Shown piece by piece: positions 24,001-35,930 of a DNA stretch of 64,000 nucleotides; the first letter of the stretch is position 1, and every line of letters begins with the position of its first letter. The translations under genes and the position numbers were made by a program. The notes beneath the pieces are model-generated. The model saw only the letters and a program-made list of their open reading frames with translations. It was not told the DNA's origin and ran no database searches. This DNA is from Callaeas wilsoni (taxonomy: Eukaryota > Chordata > Aves > Passeriformes > Callaeidae), in NCBI GenBank assembly GCA_013398955.1, contig VWPU01002116.1, positions 1-64,000 on the forward strand. The letters run 5' to 3'.

Positions 24001-27000
24001 TGCTTGCTCTATCTAGAAGTCCCCCTCAATGAACTAGACTGGCATGGATCCCACTTTTTCACATTTTTATCATTCAGAACTGGATCATTTATTAATAATT
24101 TTTTTAATAGTAGTGCCTATGAAGTGCCTAATGAAGACCACAATTTCCTTGTATTAAAGATCAACAGGTGTAAACGTTTATTTGGGGTCCAAGGCAGATC
24201 TTGGGACTTAATTTGCAGTCCAAGGTGATCTACAGCAGATCGCTTCCATTCAGTAGGACAGTATGGTGGCAGGATAATTGGTCCCATCTCATTTCAGGAT
24301 GTTTTCAACATTTACGACATTTTAGCTTGCATGTTTACCTCAACCAGAAACTATAGAAGAAGGAATTAGCTTTTTTTTTTTTTTTTTTGGTGCGTATGGG
24401 TAACCTAATTGATGAAGTTGTATCTATGTGAGTAGCAGCAGTGAGATATTCACATCTACTTCATCGGATGAAAGAAGGAGAAGAAAACAATGTTAATTTC
24501 TATATTTTCATTCAACAGAGGTAAAAGTTAAGCTTCTAACTTGTACATCTAAGTGTAAACGATGCAAACATTCTTGTTACTCAACTTTTGGAAGCCTCGA
24601 CTGCTGCTGAAGTCCTGGAGGCACAGTAGGCAATCTAAGATAAGACTCTTTTTACCACGTGTGGCCTTGCAGGCATATAATCTCAATTTCATGAGCAACC
24701 GCTCAGGTGGAAAGCCAGAAATCATTTGGCACGTTAGCTTGTTCAGTGGCTGGACAAGAAGTGTTTATTTAACACATTAGGGTTACAAAGGCTGTGAAAA
24801 TAAGCATGGTCACAATAAAAAATTCAAACATTCATTTTGACAGAATGACAACTATGACAACCATTAAAGATGTTTTAAAATCTAAATCTAGAAAGTTATA
24901 TGGTCAGCAAGGACAAACTACTGTTCTGTTACTTCCTAATTTGTGAAATTGTTTCCTATTTAAAATCACTGCTAACTTGAGAATGTAGAAGATGGGTTGA
25001 TTTCTATTGTATTTGACTACCCAAACAAAATCCTAGTGTAGTTAAGCTTTGAATTCAGCCTGTGGTACACATGATTGAGTTTTTTTGGTAGTAGAACTGC
25101 AAAATGAATGTACACTTAGGATTATATTTGTGGAAAAAAGGGAGGATCTAAGGATTACAAAATGTGTACCTGTTCATCTCTCAGGTTTGCACACACATGT
25201 ATTTAGCAAGAATTAGCATTAAATATTCAGAGGGTCTATGCTGCCTCTGTGCTATACTCCAACTGACCACCAAGTTTTCTTTTCAAAGACCCGTGCCTAA
25301 GCAGTAAATGAGAATCCAAGTGCGTGCTTCGCAGAGCAGGCATCTGCATTTTTAATTTAACAAAGACTGCAATAAAATCAAGGTTTTCTTCCTGAAAAAG
25401 AGCTGGTCCAGGAATAATTATCCCAAATCTATTTAGCAGTTTGCAGACTGTCTAATATAATGTAATGCAATGGGGCAAACCAGAACTGTATGACTAGGAT
25501 TTGCCAATTTGCTACCTGTATATTGTCTTCAAAAGATCTCGCTTTGAAAGTTGCCAGGCATTTGTTTTTATTTATTCAATTATTTTGGTTAAAATTCTGC
25601 ACTATCCCCTTTGAGTTCACTACATACTGTACCATTTCGGCTTTTTAAATTATGTTGCAAATATTAAGTTTTGATGAACATTCGCATCATTGAAATTAAT
25701 CTATACTCTCATGCAAAGGATTAGGATTTGTTTGGGGAATTTTGGTTTTGGAGATTTGGTTTATTGCTAGACCAATACATCTAGACCCATTCTAGTTTGG
25801 TTTAATAAACAGTACTTGGAAGAATAATCAAAACCTATTTTCAAAGTACAAATGTATCAGCCTATTCCTAAAATATGCTTTAACATGACTTTATCTCAAA
25901 CATTTCAATGTTCTGTTTATCTTTGCAATTTGTAATTGTTCAGTGCAAGTTTTCTCTTATTTTACGGAGGTATCCACATGTGACAATTTTACAACTATTT
26001 TCCTTTTCTGTCAGGTATTCCCACAAAGGTTGAATATTGCATGAGTTTATTTTCCTATCCTCCACTCCCTCTTCCACTTGAAAGTGTTAAGGTGCAGAGA
26101 GGGACAGGAAGAGAAACAAGAGGCACAGAGCAGTGTCCCCATAATGACTGAGCAAAGCAGGTCTCCTCAGTCTGCAAGGGGACAGTTGAAATAAAATATG
26201 CATCTAGTAAATCATGAGAGGCACAAAGAGGGTGGATAGCAATCGGTTCACTCTTTTCAATGTAAGCACTACAGAATATCCAATAAAGATAATAAGAGAT
26301 GGAGTTTAAAAAAAAAAGGAGGAGCTTCTTCAGCTAACTGACAGGTAGGCTAGGAGTCTCTGTCTCAGAGTACTGTGAGTACTTGAAATGGATAGAGAGC
26401 CAAAGGGAGACTGCAGGGATTGCCAGACATCACAAATGATTCACACTGTCCTCAAGCCATCAGTGGCTGCACATTGGGACTGCTGTTGCTCAGCTCCCAC
26501 AACTTTCCTAGAAATCTGCTTCTGGCCAGTGTCAGAGACAGAAGTCTGGGTTAGCCTGTCCTTTAGTTTTATCCAGTTCCTGTAGCACCAGTTGATGTAT
26601 GAACTCATCAGGTATAGTAAGATTCATATTATTGTCCGTACCAGTGACTTAAAATGTGGTTGTAGCATATCCTTAAATCTTCATGTTTTCCATTCTTTCT
26701 GACCTCATCTATACCGGAAGACTGTATCACATAAAATATACTGTAAAATGAATCAGCCTGCAAACTCCAAGAGCATATCTACACTTAATTGTGTCAAACG
26801 TGACTTCTCTCAAACTGGTTTAGTTCGGTAGTATACAAATAACAAGTTTGCACTGCATTAAAGATCAAAACTTCACTGTACTTCATTTCTTGGAGTCATG
26901 TTTCTTTGCTCTTAATTTTATGGCTTTTTTCTTAAAGATAACATTTTTTCCCTTCTCTTTAACACACTGAGTATAGACAGTAAGCATCTATTGTACTGTG

Positions 27001-28059
27001 GTTTATTTTAAATTTAAGAGGCAAAGGGTTTGGCAGACAAAGTTTTCATTTTTGTCAACACAAGCATACGCTTCTGTTTTATGTAAATAATGCTAAAATG
27101 AAAGTCCACAGCAATTACAGCCCATTTTTCCATTTCCAGACACTTACCATTTGTAAAATCTCCAAAGATTCAAGTTTCATGGAGAACGCTTTTTTGTTAC
27201 TGCTCAACAATCATATTTGGTCTTTGAGCTATGAGAAGACCAGATCTCTGCCAACATTTTAAAATCAACTATATAAAAATGAAAAGGCCTGGATTCAGAA
27301 TTAAACACCACTTAATTATCACAAACATGTGTAAGTCTCTTTTTTCCCTTTCTGCATGTTATGAAATGTTACAATCTCTTCTCAACACATGTGTCAAGGC
27401 AGTATGGTCTATGTGTGGATAAATCTCTAGGCTTAGACTTCTAAGAGCCAGATTCTACCATGGACTTTGTCACAGACACCAGGGAAAATCTATCACATCT
27501 TCCTGGACAAACTTTTCACCAGAAAAGTGTAATGACAATAGAGAGACAGATAGAGGGTATTTATAGATGATTATGTGCATTATTTTATGGAAAAAATGAA
27601 TTGCACCCTGTAATTTTCCAATCATTTCTGATAAGGCTTTCAATTAAATAATTTTACTTGTCTTTTCACCTGCAATTTGCTCATTCTGGTTTAAATTGGA
27701 TCCACCTTCCAGGCTGCTGAGTACTTCAAGTTGTCACAAAACCAGGCATAAATGTAGGAGGGTGCATGCACAGAAAGAAAATGCAGAAGAAAACCTGAGG
27801 GTTCCCTAAGACCTTGTTTTCAAAAGGGGAGTTTTTGTGCTTAGCATTTTTGTTCAACCTAATGTGTATCTCCAGACACAAACCAGAAAAAAACCAGCCC
27901 ACGAAAATGAACCGTGTACAGTTTGCACTCTCTGTGGTAGATTAAACTCCAGAAAGGCTTAGTTATGTTTCACTCTACACAGCAATAGGAGATGCTCAGG
28001 CAGGCTACATAGTTCAACTAATCCTCCAGCTGCTGACCCACAGCAAATCCAGGGCCCTT
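21028..28059. other. non-coding DNA, no gene seen
   Basis: A long stretch without a supported gene. G+C-richer islands at about 21165-21375 and 22430-22860 carry overlapping 70-126 codon frames on both strands with no recognisable domain. An 18-base T run lies at 24371-24388. The rest is A+T-rich, with stops in all frames. Confidence 0.5.
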
Positions 28060-28702
28060 CTGTGAATCAGAAGAATCACTGTTGTTACAGTGGAGACCCT
28101 TGGAGAGAGCTGTGGCAGAGATCCAGAGAGAGCCTGCAGGCAGCCTGGGGGCAGTTCAGCCCCATGAGGACGGAGGTGCCCGGAGCACAGAAGAAAATGC
28201 CTGTTTCTGTGCTGCAGAGCGATGCCCTCCTAGGGCATGGGCAGGGGCAGGACCTCCCCCTGCCATGGAGAGAGGGTGTGTGGCAGGGCAGCTGCTCCGT
28301 GTGCTCCAGGCAATGAGCTCCTTAACAACTCTTTCCTGTTGCAAAGGGTTTCTCCTCAACAAAATATTCAGAAGGCGCTTCTGTGACTTCCAGAGGCAAG
28401 GAACTGAATGGCCAAGAGGTGCACTGTGTCTAGGTGGCAAGTTGAATAGGAGAAGACTCTGTGAGTTGAGGACAGAGAGGGCAAAAAGGGGAGCAGAGAT
28501 ACATGGTAAGACTGCAGGAGCTTATGGACCTATTCTCAAAAGAGATTACTTCAATTTGCACAATAAAAAATGTAGGTATGGACTGAATTCAACCCAAACC
28601 ACTTACAAATCCGTAGGATGTCTGTGCTCTCCAGGGGCACCATTTTTATGCCTCTCTGAATTGGATCCTGAAGGTCACAGGCGAAATTATTCTTGGCTTT
28701 AG
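28060..28702 (+). other. G+C-rich patch with an unassigned 206-codon frame
   Basis: Bases 28082-28702 hold the longest non-repetitive open frame in the window (206 codons from ATG). The first 90 codons lie in G+C-rich DNA and are rich in Ala, Gly, Arg and Pro; the rest is rich in Arg, Lys and Cys. I see no domain, signal peptide or membrane segment. Long frames occur by chance in G+C-rich DNA, and overlapping frames on both strands (84 codons +, 94 codons -) argue against real coding. It may be part of an unrecognised old repeat. Confidence 0.2.
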
Positions 28703-29624
28703 CTACAAGATCAGTGTGTGCTCTGGCTCTTTTCTTCTTAACCATTTCTGTGTAAGTGGAATGGAATCTAATCAAGTTTCTTTTTTAACAGGTTTTAATT
28801 TTCTTGTTACAACCAAGAAAAAGCTACAGACACATTAAAGCATTTTGTAGCAAGGCAGAGCACTGAAAGAATATTCAGACGAAAAAGAGCCGCTTTGGGG
28901 TGGTATTTAAGAAAATAGATGTTTTCTTCCACTCTGACAAACCTGAACTCACCCCTATCACACCCCTGTATATATTTTGGTGGTTTTTGAATAGATCACT
29001 GAAGAGCTCAAGGAAGTTGATATGAACCTCCATCTGTTGCCAGCCCCCTTCGAAAGCTTGTCTTTCATATTAAAAGACATTTAGTGGAGCATTTTGCCAG
29101 CTTTTTAGAATGACCATAAGAGGCCTCAGACTCTCAGCTTTCATAGCTATATTCCAAAATTAGAGTGTTCTCACAAATTGGCGAGTTTCCAATTTCTGAA
29201 ACAAAGTATAGCAAAATCCAGATCTGTTTTAGCACTTGTCCCCAGCATTCAGTGTTAAGCACCACTGCTGGTGTTCTCCAGCTACCCACAAGAGTTACGT
29301 GGACTATGGTAAAGAAATTACTTACAGTTGGAACTGTAATTCAGTTAACAGGAAATTTAACAAGGGCAACAAAAAGGTCATACTTCAGAAGAAAACACCA
29401 CAGGAACCTTATGAATATGCTTTAAACTAGTAAAGAACACATTATTTTGATACTTGTCTTTCCACTGTTAATTCTGTAATAATTTTTCTGGAGATGCAGT
29501 GAAGATTTTAAAGAAATTAGTGTGGATGTCCTTATTAAATACTTTTTCAACTGGGGACCAAGCTCTCGTTTTAAGTTTGAACAAGAGAATAGTCCTCATA
29601 AGAAACAATCTTGAGTCTTCAAAC
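28703..29624. other. non-coding DNA, no gene seen
   Basis: A+T-rich sequence between the G+C-rich patch and the LTR. The 86- and 64-codon frames at 29165-29430 overlap each other in different frames and have no recognisable similarity. Confidence 0.5.
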
Positions 29625-30454
29625 CTGAGACAAAAGGAGCCAAGCGGAATGGAGCCATGTGGAGCCAGGTATAGGGGAGCAGAGCAGTCTGAAGTGGCAG
29701 CACTGCGTGGAATTGAACCAGCGGAATGAAGCAGAGCGGTCCAGGCTGGCGGCGCTGAGCAATGAGGACAATCCAGCTATTTTTTGAGGGTTCATCCTTC
29801 ATTGTTTTTCTTGGCTTGGCCTCAGGGATGGGAAACCCTGGCTGCAGGAGGACCCGCCATCATGTCTTTGTGCTGGGAGGCCATGTGGCACTGCACACAG
29901 GAACATCCTCCCACCTTCTTGTCTCGGAAACAGCCCTGTGCCATTGCTGAGCCACAGGAACATCCACCATCTTCTCTTTGCCTCGGGAGTAAGCAAACGT
30001 CACTGCTGAGCTGCAGGAACGTCCCCCTGCCATCTTGTCTTTGCCTCGGGAATAACCACTGTCATTGCTGAGTCACAGGAGCATCTCCCTGCCACCTTGT
30101 CTTTGTCTCAGGAATAACCACTGTCATTGCTGAGTCACAGGAACGTCCNGAATAACCACTTGCTGAGTCACAGGAACGTCCCCCTGCCATCTTATCTTTG
30201 CCTCGGCGGCCATGCAGAGCTAAGTCAAGGTGGTGAACATCTTTCGTGTTTAGAGCACCTTCTCTTTTTGTATACTTTTATTATTAATATTGCTGCTGTC
30301 ACTGTGTGTTTCTTATTCCACTGCTGTTTGCTTTCAGTAAATTGTTATCTCAACCAGTAGTCTCTGCCTTTGTCCCTCCCTCACCAGAGGGGGACAGGGA
30401 GAAGGGGAGTGGCTTATTTGCGGTTTAATTCCCAGCTGCTGTTAAACCATCACA
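29625..30454 (+). mobile_element. solo LTR of an endogenous retrovirus (avian type)
   Basis: The 3' half has the layout of a common class of bird LTR: an AT-rich 'TTATTATTAATATTG' stretch near 30281, then 'AAATTGTTATCTCAACC' near 30340, a pyrimidine stretch, a G-rich block near 30386-30410, and a terminal 'GTTAAACCATCACA' ending at 30454. The 5' boundary (near a TGAGAC at about 29628) is not certain. No retroviral internal genes follow on either side, so this is a solo LTR. Its middle is a minisatellite (see the next entry). Short frames inside, up to 95 codons, come from the repeat. Confidence 0.7.
29896..30215 (+). repeat. minisatellite, about 57-62 bp unit, six units, one with an N
   Basis: Units start with CACAGGAACATCC or close variants at 29896, 29953, about 30012, 30074, 30136 and 30169. 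Spacings are 57, 59, 62, 62 and 33. The full unit runs through 'CCCTGCCATCTTGTCTTTG' and 'GGAATAACCACTGTCATTG'. The 33-base unit contains the window's only ambiguous base, N at 30149, directly at the point where about 26 bases are missing. Confidence 0.85.
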
Positions 30455-30456
30455 GC

Positions 30457-30545
30457 AGTCTACCCCCATCCTCCAGATCAAGAATGAAGATGTTGAACAG
30501 TATTGGACCCAGCAGGGACATCATCAGTTCTTGCTTGATTACTTT
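30457..30545 (-). mobile_element. CR1 scrap, antisense, RT region
   Basis: The stretch 'AAGATGTTGAACAGTATTGG' with flanks resembles antisense CR1 in the RT region ('AAAGATGTTAAACAGCACTGG' in recalled family form). It lies immediately 3' of the LTR, so the LTR may have inserted into an older CR1. It is short and diverged. Confidence 0.5.
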
Positions 30546-33500
30546 GTCACCTTCAGAAGCAGCTTAAAATTTCAAAGGTGAAAATTATTCTAATCCCTCT
30601 CTGCCCATATACTTTGCCTTCTTCCTTCTTCACCAGGGTTTCTGCAGGCCTCAGTTCCCAGCCCTGCTCTTTTGTTTGAGAATCCAGTTACTAGCTGATG
30701 ATCACTGGCACATTCACAGAGACTGTGGTAGACCCAAATTTTCATCACAAATACCTAAAAATCCAGATTCTATAAGGCATATTTGACTCCAACATTCTCC
30801 ACAGCCTCCTGACAACCTCCAGAACAGAACAGAAAGCCTCACCTTTTGAGACATCTCAGTGGCAGCATTTTATCTGGTTATTCGTTTTGCTGTACAGTGT
30901 ATGTGCATTTCGTATTTCAATGACAAAGGAGGAATTCACAAAGGTTCACTTCAATGAGAATGTGTGTCAGTGATAGGGAGGTTTAGGGGGCAACTTGGAG
31001 CAGGAGCTTAACTTCAGACGCTCTAAATCATATCTCTGAAGGAACCCCTTTCTTTCCAGTGCCTGTAAAGGAAGTGCAGAAAGATTAGCCTCAATCAACA
31101 CTCCTCTAAATGTCAATACAAAAGATTGTATATGACGGCAGTTAGGAAATCAGATAGTTTAATGCAGCCATTAATTAAACAAAAACATTAAGGCAGTCTC
31201 ACCATACATTTTCATAATGCTATTGGACTAGAATTTCAGTATTTGAGAAGATTTTTGTAATTAATTGCATCTGTAGAAGCGAGAAAATACTAAGTGTCTG
31301 AAAAATTTCCCCTTGATGCCCCTAGCAGATTTAAGTGAGTAAAAAAGGTACTGTCTTTTCATAAGTGCACTTACAGTACAAAAAGAAATGGTTTGAAGAG
31401 CTGTCATTCAAAACATAGTATTTAACTGCTGCAGTATATAAATAAAGAAGAATGAAAACTTTGTTAAAATGTTTGTGCACACTGTAAGATTTATTGTTTC
31501 CTTAAAACACCATTTACAAAAGTGGTTGATATACTAAAAAATGCACTTAACCTTTGGACTGTGTGTCTGAGCGTTTCCTGGTATAGGTTCATGGTGGCAG
31601 CATGAGGAACCATAAATCTGTGGAAGACACCACAGTAAATGTGGGAATCGATGTTCCTGGACTCCATCATGGGCAGACTCCATCATGCTAGGGGGAAACA
31701 GGCAGATGCTTTTTGCTTTCTATTGTCCAGAGAGCTGGAGTAAAGGAAAAACTGTACCCCTATGTTGAAAACACGTATTGCTTTAGCGGAAACATATTAT
31801 CAATAGTCAATAAAGCAATACATTGGGTAATATTAATTTCTAAATTCCAGGCTGAAATAGTATTTACATTTTGTATCAATCAGGAGCCAGCAGCAATTTT
31901 GTAGGATTTAAACCAACATAAAGATCTTTCTGTGTGCAAAATATAAAGGTCTTTCCTCTATGAGCTACTAAAAAGCCCAAGATAGGCACAAAGGTTTTTC
32001 TGAAAAGTCTCATCCCAGCCAGATGAATGAATACTTGCAATGTTTATGTGTGTGAGGGATGTTGAGAGATCTGTATTCCTCATAACATTGAGAGAATTTT
32101 CTGGAGTTGAAATATTTACCAGGATAGACACCATTAAATTTGTCTTTTACACCACATTATGGATGAGAACATCAAGAATTACTATATGCCCAAGATTATG
32201 CATCTTAACTGTGATTATCTCCTGTATTCTTTCGGAAATGTTAACAAGCACTCAGATTACATTCATTGTTAGCATTAATTCCTCCTCTTGTTTGCTACTG
32301 CTAAATGTTTTTATTAAAGTGTACGTGGCTTTCTCTACATAGAAAATGCAATACCATATATTCCAATGTAATGTAAATATGGGACTACAGTACAACTCAG
32401 GTAGAAATCATAGCATTTCTCCATCATTTTTTACATGAGTAATTGTTGCAATAGCAGCTTATTTGACACAGAAGAATGAAATGCTACTTTAATGATTTTT
32501 TCTAAAAAGAAAAAGATCTCTAACATAGAAGACAACTCAGCAGGTCTGTATGTGTAAAGCAGATTATTAAAATAACACAATATGGAGAGATGAGGTAGAC
32601 CATTCCAGTGCATATAAAAAATTTTCCCATTAACACTATTTATTGAGAAACCATCAGAGACTTCTTAAGTGCATTATCGGTTTACTAGAATTTCTTTTAT
32701 TATCAGTTGATATATTTTCTCTCTATATCTTTCTTTTTCTCTCACTTTTCTCCTCCTCAGGCTCCAGGATCTCTTAGTGGTAATTATTAATACTTTATCA
32801 GTATTTTGGCCCCTGGCATATAAACGTGTATTAGATATGCAGGGACTGAGCCATACAAACACCATTAATTTCAGAGCAGGAATTTTGGGGGACGTATTCG
32901 TGGCAGCTGAGTTATGGTAGGTTCGGTGTTATGTCTGGGCTCTGAGCCAGCCTTAAGATCCTTCCTATACTACCAACCACCGAGGGCACACAGTCACCGA
33001 TGTGGGTGTCAGCTTGAGGCTGTATAAGAAAGCTGAGATCCAGGGAAAGCCAAATATATGGAAGGCAGCTCTGAGGCAGCTTGGCAGCGAGTCAGACTCT
33101 AAGTAGTAATGCTTGTATGAAATATATTCTGCCTTCCACGCTTAATAGTAATAAAGTTTGATTGAAGTCATGTTCAAATTGCACTCTGTCTGATGCCAGG
33201 TATTTAATATTAAGCAGTTTGGGGAGTTTTGCTATCTGAAGCAAAAGGGATTTAGATTTATTCCAGACTTTTACAGTAGAAACTTGCTCTGTGGCCTGGA
33301 GCCATTGAGCCAGAAAAAAAAAAGAGAAGAAAAAGGCTACTGGAGATCTGATCATCTTCCTTTTGGCAGAAAAACTCATGGTTCTTTTGCATGCTTTTCA
33401 AAATTTTTCTGCTGTAAGAGGAGTTACCCTTTGTTGCAGCACCAGGAAATCCCCATTTTGCCTTGAAACTGCTGCAGGGTCGAATATGATGATATTATTT

Positions 33501-35930
33501 CTTTCTGCAAGCAGAGAGCTCAGAACTCCTGGGATGATGAACTCCCATCTCCCTTCCTCCCTTCCTCTTTTACAGAGACACTTCCTTCCCCTTCTGTTTG
33601 CAAAATTAAGTTTGCTGCAAACAAGAAACTCAAAACCAGAGAAAGAAAAAGAAAAGAACTACAAGTTACATATTGTCTTTTCCTTTGTTATTTAGAAAGC
33701 CTCCTGCTCCTGTGGCAATCCAATTATATTTGAAGCCTGGCTCATGACTTTTGAATACTCTCTGGCACATCAGATATCCTTGGAGACCCAGAGCAGGCTC
33801 TGATGTTCCATAAAACCTATATTAGTTTAATACATAATTCACCATTTAGCAGACAGATAGAGGGACAGCCCTGCCAATACATATTCTTTGTTTACTTTTA
33901 GGTGATAGGCAATACAGAGCCTGTATTTGAACTCTGAAAAAAGATTTTATTAGCTCAACATTTCATATCACTAACTGACAGCACATAGGCAAATATGTGT
34001 TGTATTCATTTGGATTTGCATTTGCTTGGGTGGTTTTGCCTATAATGCAGCCATAGACACTTACAGGATAAGAACTGTCAATAAAGTAATCTGTATACTG
34101 AGGGAGATAAATCCCTACCTGGAGCATAAACAAAGAATTTAAAATTCAGAACCATTGGCATAAAAGGTTTTGAAATGTGCCTACAGGGTAAGTGTCCTTT
34201 TGAAGCTAAGCACAGGTAGCAAGAGGAAATTAGGAGGCATCCTTCCACACTGAGCAGTAGCCTGGGAAAGCAGGTGACTGGCCACAGTGTGCAAACATGC
34301 CCCTTCTTCCTGAGCACCCTTAGCTACACGCTTGCAGTAACACCTGAGGGTTGTTTCAGGCTCTCTGCCTCTCAGTCTCCAAGGTTTTGTGATTTCCTGA
34401 GTGGGAAAGCACCAGAGCAGCAACCTCAGCTCTTTCTGCAGGTTGATCCCAGTTGACTGCAGTGCATCTGCATTTTGACCGCTTTTCCATTCACTGACCT
34501 AACCAAGTCAAGAGTCAGGATAGCTGTGAAACATCTGCAAAGAAGAGAGCATATTTCTTCCTTCTACTGCTGAAGATTCTGGCTAATTTTGGAATGTTTC
34601 TAGCTACAGCAACACAATAGCTTTGTGCTATTTTATGCCTCCTGTGTTTTCTTTCCTTGCTGCAGGGGAAATGGGAGGAGAGGAAAAGTATGTTTCCCGG
34701 TGCGATTGTTTGTGTCAGGTAAACTCTCCATAAATCTCTTCTTGAGGAATTCAGTTCATTAAAGCCCAATTAGACACCAATGGCTTGATTAACCTCATTA
34801 AGGCAAATTTAAATTAGCAGAAACAGCAAATTGCTATTAGGGATTTATAGCAAGAGTTTTAGTGGACTGTGGACAGACAAAGCAAAGGCTTGTTTCCTTT
34901 GACTATACTTTTCATTCACTCATATTTTTCAGCATAAATACACATTAAAAGAACATTTACTAAACCTGGAGTCAAACTGAACTTGCAACAAGGAAGACAT
35001 TACCAGATAAAGTAATTTATCTGCAATTCTTTCATGTGTGTGTGTGTGTGGTGTTTAAATTTTTTTGGGGAGGGAGTTGTTTGTTTGGGTTTTTTTGGTT
35101 TTTGTTTCATTTTTTTACTTTCCATTTTTGTTTCTGTTGTTTGTATTTATTTGAAGTGTAACCACATTTTTCTTTGAGATACATTAAGTGAAAAGACTTA
35201 AAAAAATGAAAATAGTCTGGATGAGTTTTTCCTTTCTCATAAAACTTGAAGTAAAAGAATTAGCATTTACATACATTGCATCTGCCAGCATTGCAAGAGC
35301 AGGTTTATTCAGTTTTGGAAACAATTATATATGCAAGAGTCTGTGCACATGTGATGCAGAAGGGTATGGACACTATAATATACTCACAATTTCAAGAACT
35401 TTCAGAGTAAGTGCTCTGAGTAAAATGTGACCCAGGTAGCATATTCAGCTCTTTAGCGGCCTGGATCCATGTGAAAGGGAACTTGGGTTCTTTTCTTTAC
35501 CAGGCTGAAAATGTTATCACTCTCCCAGAAATGGCTGCATGAGTACAGCAGGAAAGCACCTACACATATCTATGTGAATCTATAATTCTTTTTAATTTGG
35601 ATTCATAAAGTCAACTTGTGTTCCCTGATGCCTGTAAGCAATCGAAAAGTTTGATATCTAACCTATACTTCTCATCCAGTCTTCCTCTCAGGTTAAGAAA
35701 TATGCAAGAAGACCTTTACAGGTCCTCTACAAGAGCTGCGTGGTTGTCTTGTCTTTATTGCCAGATTGCATGCTACACTACGGTGTGTGCTGGGGTGCAT
35801 CGCTTTAAGAAGGCAGAAGTTAAGTAAGGTCACATGTTGTCTTTTTTTTCAGCTTACAATCAACAGTCACACGGTACAGTATTTCAGAGGATTTACTAGA
35901 AGTAAAATTTCAAGATTTTGAGTAGCCATT
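30546..35930. other. non-coding DNA, no gene seen
   Basis: Mostly A+T-rich, with no supported gene. It includes a 12-bp direct repeat GACTCCATCATG at 31660-31671 and 31676-31687, a (TG)8 run at 35035-35050 followed by T-rich DNA, and a motif-rich block at 34745-34860 listed separately. Confidence 0.5.
34745..34860. promoter_or_regulatory. candidate conserved non-coding element
   Basis: This short block is dense in homeodomain-type core motifs (CAATTAG, GATTAA, CATTAA, AATTAG) and ends with a perfect 7-bp hairpin TTGCTAT / ATAGCAA (34831-34853, 9-base loop). Such clustering is typical of vertebrate developmental enhancers, but A+T-rich DNA gives these cores often by chance. Conservation cannot be judged from one sequence. 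Confidence 0.25.

Noticed and set aside
29762..30360. Frames of 62-95 codons, one containing an unknown residue
   Set aside because: They cross the LTR minisatellite and the N; the repeat explains the repeated peptide pattern.
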